Shown one piece after another: positions 42,601-50,056 of a stretch of DNA of 64,000 nucleotides. Source of the stretch: Streptomyces sp. CA-278952. Lineage in GTDB: Bacteria > Actinomycetota > Actinomycetes > Streptomycetales > Streptomycetaceae. The notes below the pieces were generated by a model that saw nothing but the letters and a program-made list of their open reading frames with translations, was not told where the DNA came from and searched no databases. The stretch is taken from contig NZ_CP112880.1 in the NCBI RefSeq assembly GCF_028747205.1, positions 7,413,501 to 7,477,500 on the forward strand, in the 5' to 3' direction. The translations under genes and the position numbers were made by a program. Numbering within the stretch: position 1 is the first letter of the stretch; every line of letters begins with the position of its first letter.

Positions 42601-42743
42601 CAGCGGGTGGCGGGAACCTCGGTGATCAGGTCGCGGCCACCGGTCACGATCCGCCAGTAGCCCGCCGCGTCCGTGGCACCGGGCACCAGGGCACCCACCC
42701 CGACCACGGCGATGGGGAGCTGGCAGGGGACGGGGTCGGACAC
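36600..42743 (-). CDS. PUFA-synthase-like megasynthase, KS-AT-ACP-KR-DH (PfaA-like) with one ACP
   Basis: A 2047-residue PfaA-type protein starting at GTG 42743 with GAGGAGAG just upstream; the frame extends further upstream only through the PfaD-like gene. Domains: KS (9-440) with DAACASS (Cys207), VEAHGTGT and KSQIGHTKCAAG; malonyl-type AT with FPGQGSQYVGMG and GHSFGE (Ser near 670); a long Pro/Ala/Ser linker; a single ACP (LGVDSIKRVEI, Ser near 1204); a KR from about 1500 (VATGGARGVTAAALL, SSVAAVFGNAGQSDYAMAN); and a C-terminal PS-DH-like hotdog with HAPAGVPVLP near 1800. Known PUFA synthases carry several tandem ACPs and heterocyst-glycolipid synthases about two, so one ACP is unusual. 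It provides the carrier, extender loading and ketoreduction for the pathway. Confidence 0.93.
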   Translation of the reverse strand: MSDPVPCQLPIAVVGVGALVPGATDAAGYWRIVTGGRDLITEVPATRWRVEDHYDPDPAAPDKTYARRGAFLPEVDFDPLAYGVPPANLPATDTSQLLALMVADQVLTDAGGPAGVDRDRTGVVLGAAALELLPHMYGRAHRPAWLAGLRESGLDETEAQAVCDRIAARFEPWRESTFPGLLGNVVAGRIANRFDLHGINHTTDAACASSLAALSTAVGELSLGRADLVISGGVDTGNDIGMFLCFSKTPALSPTGDCRPFSAAADGTMLGEAVVMYALKRLSDAERDGDRIHAVIRGIGTSSDGRSTAIYAPLPEGQERALRRAYEGAGYGPETVELVEAHGTGTKAGDTAELAALTAVFGASGRPDGQWCAIGSVKSQIGHTKCAAGAAGLLKAVTALHHQVLPPTVKVERPNPAAAAPDGPFYVNTETRPWVRPAGHPRRAAVSSFGFGGSNFHVTLEEYAPSGGPGRPALRHRTASSELVLFGGDSPSDLMAPRTDDDRPLAALARESQAAFSPAARVRLAVVATDAEDLREKYAQALALIRRRPDAAFSTPTGVRYAYGEAAPGRIGFLFPGQGSQYVGMGAGLAMLAPTAQAVWDRLGGTRFDGRPLHRVVFPPPAFTDGERAARRALLDATEWAQPALAVHALALLEVVRELGLRPDCVAGHSFGELVALTCAGALEPESLVSLARRRGELMRDAADAPGAMLAVAADRTRVAGVLAGGGFGDLWPANHNSPCQVVLSGSVEAVARAEKAFSAEGVGTRRPATSTAFHCPLVAPAVEPLAAYLRTVPLAEPRIEVYGNADAAPYPSSPDEVRRRIAGHLASPVLFQDQIEAMYAAGVRTFVEVGAGATLTGLVHQILGDREHAAVPLDRKARPGADTLHAALGELAVRGVPLDLDTLWAPYASPGTPAKEREPRMTVKISGANHGQSPPTRAASAELSPAPAPEPRHRPQPAPAPVPVPTSTSPSMSTSPSMSAPASDTPAVPMPAHIPSPSHAQQPSAHEADAAETVGAGPTVGGDWFAAVESIQRQTAETHAVCQRLLTDSHLAFLRMTETTLAAMLGAPNPAADGSVDGDIPAPTAPLPLPRSSSPRHLPAPPMTASAPVVAVVPAAAPTPAPVTPTLSAAAAAAAPAPAPAVPLPAPETAAAPVDDAGVDDAVSLSPPELEELLLSVVARLTGYPTAMLNMDMELEADLGVDSIKRVEILSAVRRQVGDVAAGDPGQLGKLRTLREIVETLTGSPRPPGPPEPDARAGHSVAAGTPVVREAPAPSAPSAPSAPSAPDDGAGERTPLTRLVPRLVESPASGLTTAGLLDGPVAVTGGGPDGCSIVGLVARKLTERGVAATAVADVPEDARGVVHLGGLTAGGTPDGAREVHRSALRAARAVAPRAAGGGGLFVTVQDTGGDFGLSGHAPGRVWLGGVAGLARTAAKEWPDSSVKVVDCERGGRDDEEVAEAIVGELLEGGADLEVGLRADGTRALLRMAPQPVTPAGTRRISGASVIVATGGARGVTAAALLDLARTHRPRIVLLGRTELAAEPAGLASGTDEPALTRLLAERAPDAADSSPARIAERAREILAAREVRSTLAELEAAGSSARYVRVDVRDGEALAAALRTVRETWGPVTGIVHGAGVLADKRIVDKTDEQAESVMATKVDGLRALLAATADDPLDTMVLFSSVAAVFGNAGQSDYAMANEVLHLVASAEQARRPGCLVRCVAWGPWQGGMVTPALAAHFGRSGVPLIPLAQGAAAFTAEVDGVAGEARVVLAAGDDPAALAPAGDLWRAQVLVRSDTLPQLADHAPAGVPVLPVALVLNWFAGAATAWLPAAGRLVLRDLRVYQKYALPELSGPGHRLTVLGSRGAPGSPSGLDAELRGEDGPAHFRAVLDTGAGEPDATAWDTPDGLKPLDRATPYDGDVLFHGPRFHALRTVRGLSEHGAEATVAGLRALGWADEHGPLDPAAVDGALQLALLWGEKVLGAATLPMAVAECRVHRRGPVDGAVRCVVRGRKAHDTGARCDAALIDADGSVLVELIGVELVLRPS

Positions 42744-42799
42744 GCTCTCTCCTCGGGGAAGGCCGGTCGGTGCCGGCGCCCCGTGGGCGCCGAGGCCGC

Positions 42800-44383
42800 T
42801 CACGCCAGCTCGCACGGGGCGTAGGTGAACGCCTCGGCCGGCAGCGGAACGCCGTACGTGCGCAGTTGATGGGCGCGTGTGAGCACGGCGGCCCCTTCCA
42901 GCAGGTTGAGCCCGATCCGCACCACGGACCGGTGCGCCGGGTCGGCCAGGAACGTGCCCGCCACCCACTGGTTGAACGCGCCCATCGCCGGCCCGCACCA
43001 GATCTGGAAGTCGGCCCGCCGCGACTCCTCCCCGGTGATCGCCCACCGGCTGGAACGGCCCAGATACCAGCGGAAGACCAGGGCCATACGGTGCTTCGGG
43101 TCGGCTTCCGCACGGGTGATCTCCGCAGGATCGCGCTGCTCCCAGAACGCGCGAGCGTGCCGCCAGATTTCGTCGAACGGGGCGCGCAGTACGTCGCGTT
43201 CGATGGTGGCGCGCAGCACGGACGGGATCTCCTCCAGCGATCCGTGGGCCCGGTACGCCGCATGGAGCCGAGCCGCCCGCTGGGCGAACATCGTTCCCCG
43301 GGAGAGCACTTGGAGCTTCACACCCAGCTCGAACATGTCGGCCGCCGGCGCCATGGCCACATCGGAGACGTCCGCGTCGCAGAGCATCGCCTTGGCCGCG
43401 TCGGACAGTCCCGCCTCGACGGCCGTCTGGTTCACCGACCCGACGACCACGTAGGAGGCGCCGAGGGCGAAGGCGGCGGCCACCGCATCCGGTGTGCCGA
43501 GACCGCCGGCCGCGCCGAGCCGGACCGGCCGGCGGTAACCGAACCGCCGGCACAGCGCGTCACGCAGGGCGGCGATCCTCGGCAGCAGGACCGACAGCGG
43601 CCGGTTGTCGGTGTGCCCGCCGCTGTCCGCCTCCACGGTGATGTCCTCGGCCACCGGCACCCGGGCCGCCAGAGCTGCCTCCTGGCGGGTCAGCCTCCCC
43701 TGGGCGACGAGGGAGTCCAGCAGCGCGGGCGGCGCGGGGGAGAGGAACCTCTCGGCCACCTCGGGCCGGGAGACCTTCGCCAGCAGGTGAGTGCGCCGTA
43801 CGACGGCGCCGTCCGGGCCCCGGCGCAGCCCGTGCGCCGAGCACAGGACGACGGCCGGGGTCAGCTCCATGAACGCCGACGCCGAGATCCGGGGAACACC
43901 GCGACGCAGCAGCAGTTCGGCGACGCGGAACTCCAGCGCCGGTTCGGCCGGTGAGTGGATGAGATTGACGCCCCAGTTCGAGCGGGGCCCCAGCTCCTGC
44001 GTCAGCGTGTCCACGGCCCGCTCCACCTCCGGATAGGCCAGCCCGCCCGCGCCGAAGAAGCCGATCATCTCCGCCCGGGCCATCGCGGAGACCATCCGGG
44101 TGGTCGCGATGCCGTTCGCCATCTCCCCCGCGACATAGGGGAAGCGGACGCCGTGCGCCTCGCAGAAGGTACGGCCGCCGAGCCATTCGGGGTACAGCGG
44201 CGGCAGCGTGCCGAGCACCGGACCGGCGGGCGCGGCGCCGGTCGCGATCCCCAGCTCCCGGCCGTCCGGCCCGCTGACGACGTGCACGGGTTCCCGGATC
44301 TGCCGGACACGGGCCGTGATCCCCTCGGGTGAGAAGACCGGCAAGGAGGCGGCAGGCGGGCCGAGAGCGGTGAGGACAGACAC
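42800..44383 (-). CDS. PfaD-type enoyl reductase / 2-nitropropane dioxygenase-like flavoprotein
   Basis: A 527-residue FMN-binding TIM-barrel protein of the PfaD family, the trans-acting enoyl reductase of PUFA-type synthases. Visible landmarks are the N-terminal REPVHVV segment, GMVSAMARAEMIGFFGAGGL-like glycine-rich flavin region, WGVNLIHSP, ISASAFMELTPAVV, EADSGGHTDNRPL, and GAAGGLGTPDAVAAAFALGASYVVVGSVNQ. It reduces enoyl intermediates selectively, so not all double bonds survive. GTG start with GGAG upstream. It lies 56 bp upstream of the PfaA-like gene and 34 bp downstream of the reductase gene in an apparent minus-strand operon. Confidence 0.93.
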   Translation of the reverse strand: MSVLTALGPPAASLPVFSPEGITARVRQIREPVHVVSGPDGRELGIATGAAPAGPVLGTLPPLYPEWLGGRTFCEAHGVRFPYVAGEMANGIATTRMVSAMARAEMIGFFGAGGLAYPEVERAVDTLTQELGPRSNWGVNLIHSPAEPALEFRVAELLLRRGVPRISASAFMELTPAVVLCSAHGLRRGPDGAVVRRTHLLAKVSRPEVAERFLSPAPPALLDSLVAQGRLTRQEAALAARVPVAEDITVEADSGGHTDNRPLSVLLPRIAALRDALCRRFGYRRPVRLGAAGGLGTPDAVAAAFALGASYVVVGSVNQTAVEAGLSDAAKAMLCDADVSDVAMAPAADMFELGVKLQVLSRGTMFAQRAARLHAAYRAHGSLEEIPSVLRATIERDVLRAPFDEIWRHARAFWEQRDPAEITRAEADPKHRMALVFRWYLGRSSRWAITGEESRRADFQIWCGPAMGAFNQWVAGTFLADPAHRSVVRIGLNLLEGAAVLTRAHQLRTYGVPLPAEAFTYAPCELA

Positions 44384-44417
44384 GGGAGAGGCTCCAACGG
44401 GGTGGGTCGGCTGCTGG

Positions 44418-45551
44418 TCAGGCGTACCGGGCGGACGGGAAAGGGGCCGGGGGGACGCCCGGCGACAGGGGCAGGGCCCCGCCCCGGGGGGCCAGCCCGG
44501 ACCACAGGTAGTCGAGGCCCACCGGGGCGGAGGCCGCCGACGGCCCGAGCCGGGTTCTGAGCCGGGTGTCGTCGAACCGTCGCCGATGGGCGAGGTAGGC
44601 CGTCATGCCCGGGTAGAAGTCGAGCAGCGCCTCCAACGCCGACGGGTCGTCCGGCTTGGCGGAAACCAGGTCGATCGAGAGCGGGACCAGCCGTTCCAGG
44701 AGCTGCACGACCGTGGGTACGGGCACATCGCGGTCGTGGACGACGTGGTACGTGTCGACCCCGCCCGACGGCGTCAACCCGGCCAGCCGCACCATGACGT
44801 CGGCAGCGTGCTCCACCTGCAAGAGGTTCAGCCGGCCGTGCGGATGCCCCACGGTCCGGACGCGGAGCCGGTCGCCCGACCCGGCGGTGCCCAGCGCGTC
44901 GCGCAGAATGCGCTCGACGACCTGCAACGGGTGCGAGGGCAGCTCGGGGTGCGGCGGCCGGTCGGTGACCAGGATGCCCGGCCGCAGGACCAGGGCCGGG
45001 CGGCCGTGCTCCCGGGACCAGTCGTGGACCAGCAGCTCCGCCTCGTACTTGGACTGCTCGTAGGCGTTCTCGAAGCCGTCGGGGGCGTCCAGCTCGTCCT
45101 CGTACGCCACGCCGGTGCGCCGTCCACCGGCCACGAACGCGGTGCTCACATGGCGGATCGCGGGTGCCCCGCGACCGGCGGCCGCCAATTCCAGTACGCG
45201 CCGGGTCCCTTCGACGTTGGTCCGTCGCAGCTCGGGAAGGCCGCCTTCCAGATTGATGCTGCCCGCGCTGTGCCAGATCTCGGCGAGGCCGTCGGCCAGC
45301 CTCTGGAACGTCCGTGCGGACAGGCCCAGCCGCGGCAGCGCCAGGTCGGTCTCCACCACCCGCAGCCGGCCGGGGAGTCGGTCGACGAAAGCCTCCGGCG
45401 AGCCTGTCAGTTCGAAGAACCGGGTGATGCGGTGCAGAGCGTTCCCCGACCCGGCGTGGGCCAGGACGGTCACCGAACGGTGCGTGGCGAGCAGGCGACG
45501 CAGCAGACGCAGTCCGAGGAATCCGGTGGCGCCGGTGAGTGCGACGTGCAC
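44418..45551 (-). CDS. Thioester-reductase-like extended SDR (fatty acyl reductase-like)
   Basis: A 377-residue extended short-chain dehydrogenase of the thioester-reductase/HglB/FAR-like group. It has the NADP motif TGATGFLG at residues 6-13, an active-site Ser/Thr in HVSTAFVAG and the catalytic YxxxK in YEQSKYEAE. Such domains release carrier-bound acyl chains as aldehydes or alcohols. As the first gene of the minus-strand operon with the PUFA-like synthase it most likely offloads the finished chain reductively, comparable to HglB in heterocyst glycolipid loci. It is a free-standing R domain with no A or PCP attached. GTG at 45551 with TTGGAGCC upstream; the same TTGGAGCC block also precedes the PfaD start. 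Confidence 0.88.
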   Translation of the reverse strand: MHVALTGATGFLGLRLLRRLLATHRSVTVLAHAGSGNALHRITRFFELTGSPEAFVDRLPGRLRVVETDLALPRLGLSARTFQRLADGLAEIWHSAGSINLEGGLPELRRTNVEGTRRVLELAAAGRGAPAIRHVSTAFVAGGRRTGVAYEDELDAPDGFENAYEQSKYEAELLVHDWSREHGRPALVLRPGILVTDRPPHPELPSHPLQVVERILRDALGTAGSGDRLRVRTVGHPHGRLNLLQVEHAADVMVRLAGLTPSGGVDTYHVVHDRDVPVPTVVQLLERLVPLSIDLVSAKPDDPSALEALLDFYPGMTAYLAHRRRFDDTRLRTRLGPSAASAPVGLDYLWSGLAPRGGALPLSPGVPPAPFPSARYA

Positions 45552-46380
45552 GAGCGTGGCTCCAAGGGCGGTGAGAGGGGCGGTCCCCGACCGGGTGCGG
45601 AGGGCGGTGACGCGGTGACGCCGCCGTTGCGGCGGCCGGGTGCGGGGGAGCGGGATGTCACCGGCCGTCCCGCATCGCGGATCGTCACGACGATCGCACC
45701 GCGCACGGTCGGCCGATCCGGTGCGGCCGGTGCTCGCCGGCTCTCCGGTGCCCTGTCCGACGGGGGCTTGTCGGGCCTCGCAGCCCGGTGATCCCCGGCG
45801 CACGGCACACAATGGCAGACGGCGAACGGGACAGGCGCCTCGATTCCTCCCGCTCACCCGAACGAAGTACGTTGCGAGACCGCCCTTATCAGGGGAGCGG
45901 AACACCGTCGGCCGAGCGGTTCGGCCCGCGGGGCGGCCTGACAGGGCCGGAGCCCACGGTGGTGATCGGAGCGCCGTCCCTCTTTCGCGTCCCCCTTTCG
46001 AGCGAACTCGCCGCCAGGGGCCCGGATCGTTCCCTCAACGGATCGCCAGGCCGACGGCGGCCCCGGGTGCGGGGGCCGAGGACCCGTCGGGGCAGGGGGA
46101 CCGGGAGCCGCACGGGTCCAGGAGCGGATACGGCCGGCGGCCGGGGAGCGGCCAGGAATCCGGCTGCCGGTGCGGGGCGGCGGGCGGACGCCGCACGGAC
46201 TGCTCCCGGCCGGTGGTCATCCTGATGGGCGGCCGGTCCGGACAGCGCGCTGCGGCCGGACCTGGCGGGCCGCCCGGCGCCGGTGGCCTCCGGCCGCCCC
46301 TCCGTACGCGTCCCTCCGTCCCTCTGCCCCTTCCGTTGTCAACGTGGTCGTCTCCGGCCCGAATTGGAGCACCGAAGCCC
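45552..46380. promoter_or_regulatory. 829-bp divergent regulatory gap between reductase and acyltransferase genes
   Basis: The gap separates the minus-strand synthase operon from the plus-strand acyltransferase gene. I see no convincing gene in it; open frames here have Arg/Pro/Gly-rich composition typical of unread high-GC DNA. The stretch 45860-45900 is comparatively AT-rich (TACGTTGCGA, CTTATCAGGG) and may hold the operon promoter. A perfect small palindrome, CGTTG-T-CAACG, sits at 46334-46344, 37 bp before the acyltransferase start. Confidence 0.4.
46334..46344. promoter_or_regulatory. Palindrome near the acyltransferase start
   Basis: CGTTG and CAACG face each other across a single T. 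Position and symmetry suit a repressor site between promoter and start codon, but the arms are short and no partner regulator gene is nearby. Confidence 0.3.
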
Positions 46381-47730
46381 ATGCCCGATCCCGAGCAGCC
46401 CACCCTGCCCGCCCCGTCCGGCCGCTCCGCCCGGCCCGACCGGCCGATCCCCTCGCCCCGCCACCCCACCCACGCGGTCGACCGCGCGTTCCTCCAGCTG
46501 GAGCGCCGTCGGCCCGACGTCCGCTGGGACGCGGGTGGCGTCGCCTATCTCAGTGGTCCGCCTCCGGCCCTGGCGGACCTTCGCGCGTACGTGGGCTACC
46601 GCCTCGGCGAACTGCCCCTGCTCACGAGCCGGGTGGAGGGAGGCCGGCGGTCCCGGTGGCAGCCGGACGCGGACTTCGCCGTCGACCGGCATGTGCACGA
46701 GGTGGTCGCCGACGGACCCGGCGCCTGGGACGCCGCTTTGCACACCGCGCTCAACGCCCCGTTCGCCCCGGGCTGCTACTGGGGGGTCTGGCTGGTCCAC
46801 GGCCACGAACCCGACACGTACGCTGTCTGCTACCGCTTTCACCACGCCTGCCAGGACGGTTCGGCCGCCGCAATGACCTTCCGGGCCATGCTGGGTGAGG
46901 GGGAGGCGTCGGCGCGCCCGGTACCGGGCCGGAACCGTCCGTCCGGGGTGCCCCGGCGGGTCGGGGCGGCCGTCGGGCTGGCCACGAGGTTCGTGGCCGG
47001 CTCCCTGGCCGTTCGCGGTCACCGCCCGGACGCGGCCTTCGCCCCCTCCGGGGAGCGGCGGCTGTGGCGGGGCCGGGCACCGGCGGACACCCTCCGCCGG
47101 ATCGGCGCCGGGCGGGGCGGCTCGGCCCACGACGTGCATCTGGCCGCGCTCTGCGGGGCGTTGTCGGTCTGGTCGGCCCGTGCCGGGGTGCCGCTCCCCC
47201 GGGTGACGGCCGTACTGCCCGTCGATGCCCGACGCGCCGACGAGGAACAGACCTGGGGAAACCGCTGCTTCGCCCTGCCGCTCGAACTGCCCGTGCGGAC
47301 CGTCCCGGAACACCCGGACGGTTCCCGGGACGGTGAGGAGCCCCTGCGCCGACTGGACCAGGTCATGGCGACGACCCGGAAGCTCCGGGGCGAGACCTGG
47401 CGGCAGGCCATTCAGGACCTGGTCCGCTTCATGCCGGACGGCCCCACCGAGTGGTACCTGCGCAGGATCCTCTCGCCACGCGTCACCAACGTCATGGCCA
47501 CCTCCATGCCGCTCGCCGACAAGGGGAGCCTGGGGGAGACGCAGGTGACGGGGACCGCCCTGCTGCCCCTGCTCGTACCGGGTCATCTCTTCGCCGTGGG
47601 GCTGTCGTTCTTCGGCGACTGGGCGGAGGTGTCCTTCGTCGCCGACCGCGCCCTCCCGTTGGGGGAGTCGCTGCCGGAGCTGTGGGAGCAGGCCGTGGGC
47701 GAGCTGGAGGAGAGCTCGACGGCGGTGTGA
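46381..47730 (+). CDS. WS/DGAT-type O-acyltransferase
   Basis: A 449-residue condensation-domain-like acyltransferase. The catalytic HHxxxDG motif appears as HHACQDG near residue 160. The family C-terminal half is recognisable in ARAGVPLPRVTAVLPVDARR, WGNRCFALPLELPV and VTNVMATSMPLADKG. Wax ester synthase/DGAT enzymes join acyl-CoA to long-chain alcohols or diacylglycerol. Beside a thioester reductase and a lipid megasynthase it probably esterifies the reduced product (inference). It is transcribed away from the synthase operon and ends 49 bp before the convergent monooxygenase. An in-frame upstream extension through the whole gap is non-coding in composition. Confidence 0.85.
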   Translation: MPDPEQPTLPAPSGRSARPDRPIPSPRHPTHAVDRAFLQLERRRPDVRWDAGGVAYLSGPPPALADLRAYVGYRLGELPLLTSRVEGGRRSRWQPDADFAVDRHVHEVVADGPGAWDAALHTALNAPFAPGCYWGVWLVHGHEPDTYAVCYRFHHACQDGSAAAMTFRAMLGEGEASARPVPGRNRPSGVPRRVGAAVGLATRFVAGSLAVRGHRPDAAFAPSGERRLWRGRAPADTLRRIGAGRGGSAHDVHLAALCGALSVWSARAGVPLPRVTAVLPVDARRADEEQTWGNRCFALPLELPVRTVPEHPDGSRDGEEPLRRLDQVMATTRKLRGETWRQAIQDLVRFMPDGPTEWYLRRILSPRVTNVMATSMPLADKGSLGETQVTGTALLPLLVPGHLFAVGLSFFGDWAEVSFVADRALPLGESLPELWEQAVGELEESSTAV

Positions 47731-47779
47731 GCCGGGCGGGAGCTCTCCCGTACCCGACCGCACGGAGCGGGCCGGCGGA

Positions 47780-49156
47780 TCACACGGCGTCGGGCACGGG
47801 CGTGGGAGAGCTCGCCCCCTGCCGGGGCGGGAGCACACCGCGGGCGCGGCGCCTGCCTGCCCGGAGTTCCCGCCGGAGGGCTCGCCGGTAGGAGCGGATG
47901 TCGATCTCGATCCCGTGACGGTAGGTGGGCGCGTAGGCCTTGTCGTGCTGTCGCCGCGCGCGGGCGATCGCCCGTGTCATCTCCGCCGGGGCCGGCAGGC
48001 GGACCGCTCCCTCGATCAGGTCGGCGATCCATTCGGCCTGCGGTTCGAGCAACGGGAAGGCGGCGCCGGCGGGTTGGGCGAGTCCCATGAAGTAGAGCCC
48101 GGGGAGCCGGGGCGGCACCGTGCGCAGATAGAGCTCCGTGCGGCCGCCCGGGGCGGCGAAGACGGAGGGGGCCAGAAAGGGGAAGGAGATGGAGTACCCG
48201 GTGGCGTACACCACGGCGTCCACGCTCTCGCGGCTGCCGTCCGCGAAGAACGCCGTGTCCCGGCCGAAGGAGCTGACGCCGGGCTTGGGGGTGACCGCGC
48301 CCCGGGCCAGCTGGACGAGGAGTTCGTCCGAAGTGGAGGGGTGGGCGGCGAGGGGCCCACGGACCGGTTCGGGAAGCCCGTAATGAGCGGGGGCGCCCCG
48401 GGTCAGCCGCAGGAGAAGCGCCATCGCCGGCTCCTTGAGAAACCGTGGCAGGCCGGCCAGCGGGCTCCCCGCCAAGTGGTCGGCCGGCCGGCCGAGCAGC
48501 ATCTTGGGGAACACGTGCGCCGTGTCGCGCGCGGAGAGGAATGTCCGCGCCGCCGTACGGGAGACCTCCGCCGCGATCTCGCACGCGGAGTTGCCCATGC
48601 CGATCACGAGCACCCGTCGGCCGGCGTACGGCTCGGGGGAGCGGTAGTCGTGCGAGTGGAGAGCGAGGCCGGCGAAATCCTCGGCTCCCGGTACGGCGGG
48701 GTCCGGCAACCGCGGGTCCCAGTGGTGCCCGTTGGCCACCACCACCTCGGTGTAGCGCTGCGTCCGCGCCTCCGTGTCGCCACGGCGCCGGCGGACGACC
48801 TCCCAGCCGCCGTCCTCCAGGGGCCGTACGGAGGTGACCTCCGTGCCGAATCCGATGTGCCGGTGCAGGCCGAAGGAAGCGGCGTACTGCTCCAGGTAGG
48901 CGAGGACCTTGCTGTGGTGCGGGAAGACCGGGTAGGTCTCCGGCATCGCCAGCGAGGAGAACGACATGCTCTCCTTGGAGATGTTCGCGTGGAGCGACGC
49001 GTACACCCCCGACATACCGTTGTCGTTGCCGTAGCGCCAGAGGCCGCCGATGCCCGAACCCGCCTCGAAGCAGTCGAACGGAAGGCCGCGCGAGGCGAGG
49101 ACCTTGCTCGCCGCCAGGCCGGACGGGCCCGCTCCGATCACGCACGTTCTCCGCAT
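47780..49156 (-). CDS. Flavin-containing monooxygenase (FMO-like)
   Basis: A 458-residue FAD/NADPH monooxygenase. It has FAD-binding GAGPSGLAASK at residues 8-18, LWRYGNDNG, a second Rossmann motif VIGMGNSACEIAAE near 174 preceded by FAGLALHSHDYRSPEPYAGRR-like spacing typical of FMOs, and ATGYSISFPFL in the C-terminal half. FMOs hydroxylate N or S atoms or do Baeyer-Villiger oxidation; here oxidation of an aldehyde or ketone derived from the lipid product is an inference. ATG at 49156 starts directly at the FAD fold. Immediately upstream is a perfect tandem 14-bp repeat. Confidence 0.9.
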   Translation of the reverse strand: MRRTCVIGAGPSGLAASKVLASRGLPFDCFEAGSGIGGLWRYGNDNGMSGVYASLHANISKESMSFSSLAMPETYPVFPHHSKVLAYLEQYAASFGLHRHIGFGTEVTSVRPLEDGGWEVVRRRRGDTEARTQRYTEVVVANGHHWDPRLPDPAVPGAEDFAGLALHSHDYRSPEPYAGRRVLVIGMGNSACEIAAEVSRTAARTFLSARDTAHVFPKMLLGRPADHLAGSPLAGLPRFLKEPAMALLLRLTRGAPAHYGLPEPVRGPLAAHPSTSDELLVQLARGAVTPKPGVSSFGRDTAFFADGSRESVDAVVYATGYSISFPFLAPSVFAAPGGRTELYLRTVPPRLPGLYFMGLAQPAGAAFPLLEPQAEWIADLIEGAVRLPAPAEMTRAIARARRQHDKAYAPTYRHGIEIDIRSYRRALRRELRAGRRRARGVLPPRQGASSPTPVPDAV

Positions 49157-49176
49157 GGGCCGACCGGCCTTTCCTG

Positions 49177-49204
49177 TGTAGGTACGCAACTGTAGGTACG
49201 CAAC
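49177..49204. repeat. Perfect tandem 14-bp direct repeat upstream of the monooxygenase
   Basis: TGTAGGTACGCAAC occurs twice in succession (49177-49190, 49191-49204), 21 bp from the monooxygenase start codon. On the minus strand a TTGCGT hexamer in the upstream copy and TACACA in the downstream copy are 17 bp apart, so the repeat could be the promoter itself or an activator site. Confidence 0.75.
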
Positions 49205-49441
49205 GACGGCTCCAGGCCCGTGACGCAGGCGCTCCGAGCCCGGTAACGCTAGGGGCCGGGCGCCGCGCCGGGAGCGGTTTCCGCGGTAGTCCCGTCGCAC
49301 GCGTGACGGGTCGTGCACCGGGTTGACGCCGGGCGAACGGGCGCGTCCTGGGCGCCGTTTCCGCCGCGTGGCCGGCTCGTTGGGCACGAGCGGATCGGTT
49401 CCGCGATCACGGGAAAAGACCTGGTACGACGGAGCGAGACG

Positions 49442-50056
49442 ATGGACGTCCAAGATGTGCACCACTCCTACCGGCAGCACGCCGTTCTCCGGGGAGTCGA
49501 CCTCCGGCTACGGCCCGGCACCCTCGCCGGGATCGTCGGGGAGAACGGCGCGGGCAAGACGACGCTGCTGAAGATCCTCTCCGGTGAGCTCGGGCCGGAC
49601 CGCGGATCGGTGCGGCACCACGGCAGGTTCGGCTACTGCCCGCAGTCCGTGGTTCTGGACGACTCCTTCACCGTCCGCCAGCACCTCGACCTCTTCAAGG
49701 CCGCGTTCGGCCTCGCCGACCTGCGGCGGGCCGAGGAGGTGATGGAGACCCTGGCCTTCACCGAGTGCCTCGACCGGCGTGCGGGCCTGCTCAGCGGCGG
49801 CTCGCGGCAGAAGCTGAACCTGACCCTGGCGCTCATGCACGACCCGGACGTGCTCCTCCTGGACGAGCCCTACCAGGGGTTCGACTGGGAGACGTATCTG
49901 CGCTTCTGGGAGCTGGCGACGAGGTTGCGCGACGCCGGGCGTTCGGTGCTGGTCGTCTCGCACCTGGCGTACGACATCGACCGGCTGGATCTGCTCTGGC
50001 GCCTGGAGAACGGACGCCTCCACCGCCAGGAGCGGCCCACGGGGGCGGCGGCATGA
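49442..50056 (+). CDS. ABC transporter ATPase of the lipid locus
   Basis: A 204-residue ATPase with Walker A GENGAGKTT, signature LSGGSRQKLNLTLAL, Walker B DVLLLDEPYQGFD and H-loop VVSHLAYD. It belongs to the CcmA/drug-export type of small ATPases that partner with ABC-2 permeases. GGAG lies 9 bp before the ATG. It is divergent from the monooxygenase and overlaps its permease by 4 bp (ATGA). Export of the lipid product is a reasonable guess from position. Confidence 0.93.
   Translation: MDVQDVHHSYRQHAVLRGVDLRLRPGTLAGIVGENGAGKTTLLKILSGELGPDRGSVRHHGRFGYCPQSVVLDDSFTVRQHLDLFKAAFGLADLRRAEEVMETLAFTECLDRRAGLLSGGSRQKLNLTLALMHDPDVLLLDEPYQGFDWETYLRFWELATRLRDAGRSVLVVSHLAYDIDRLDLLWRLENGRLHRQERPTGAAA

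Noticed and set aside
42744..43553. Upstream in-frame extension of the PfaA-like gene
   Set aside because: The extra residues are low-complexity and lie inside the PfaD-like gene; GTG 42743 has a good ribosome-binding site and starts directly at the KS domain.
45640..46380. Upstream in-frame extension of the WS/DGAT gene, and a separate frame at 45788-46225
   Set aside because: Both translate to Arg/Pro/Gly-rich sequence without domains; the region reads as intergenic and the ATG at 46381 fits family length.
49157..49480. Upstream extension of the flavin monooxygenase and of the frame around 49313-49441
   Set aside because: The FAD-binding fold begins immediately after ATG 49156, and the extension runs through the tandem repeat and the divergent promoter region.
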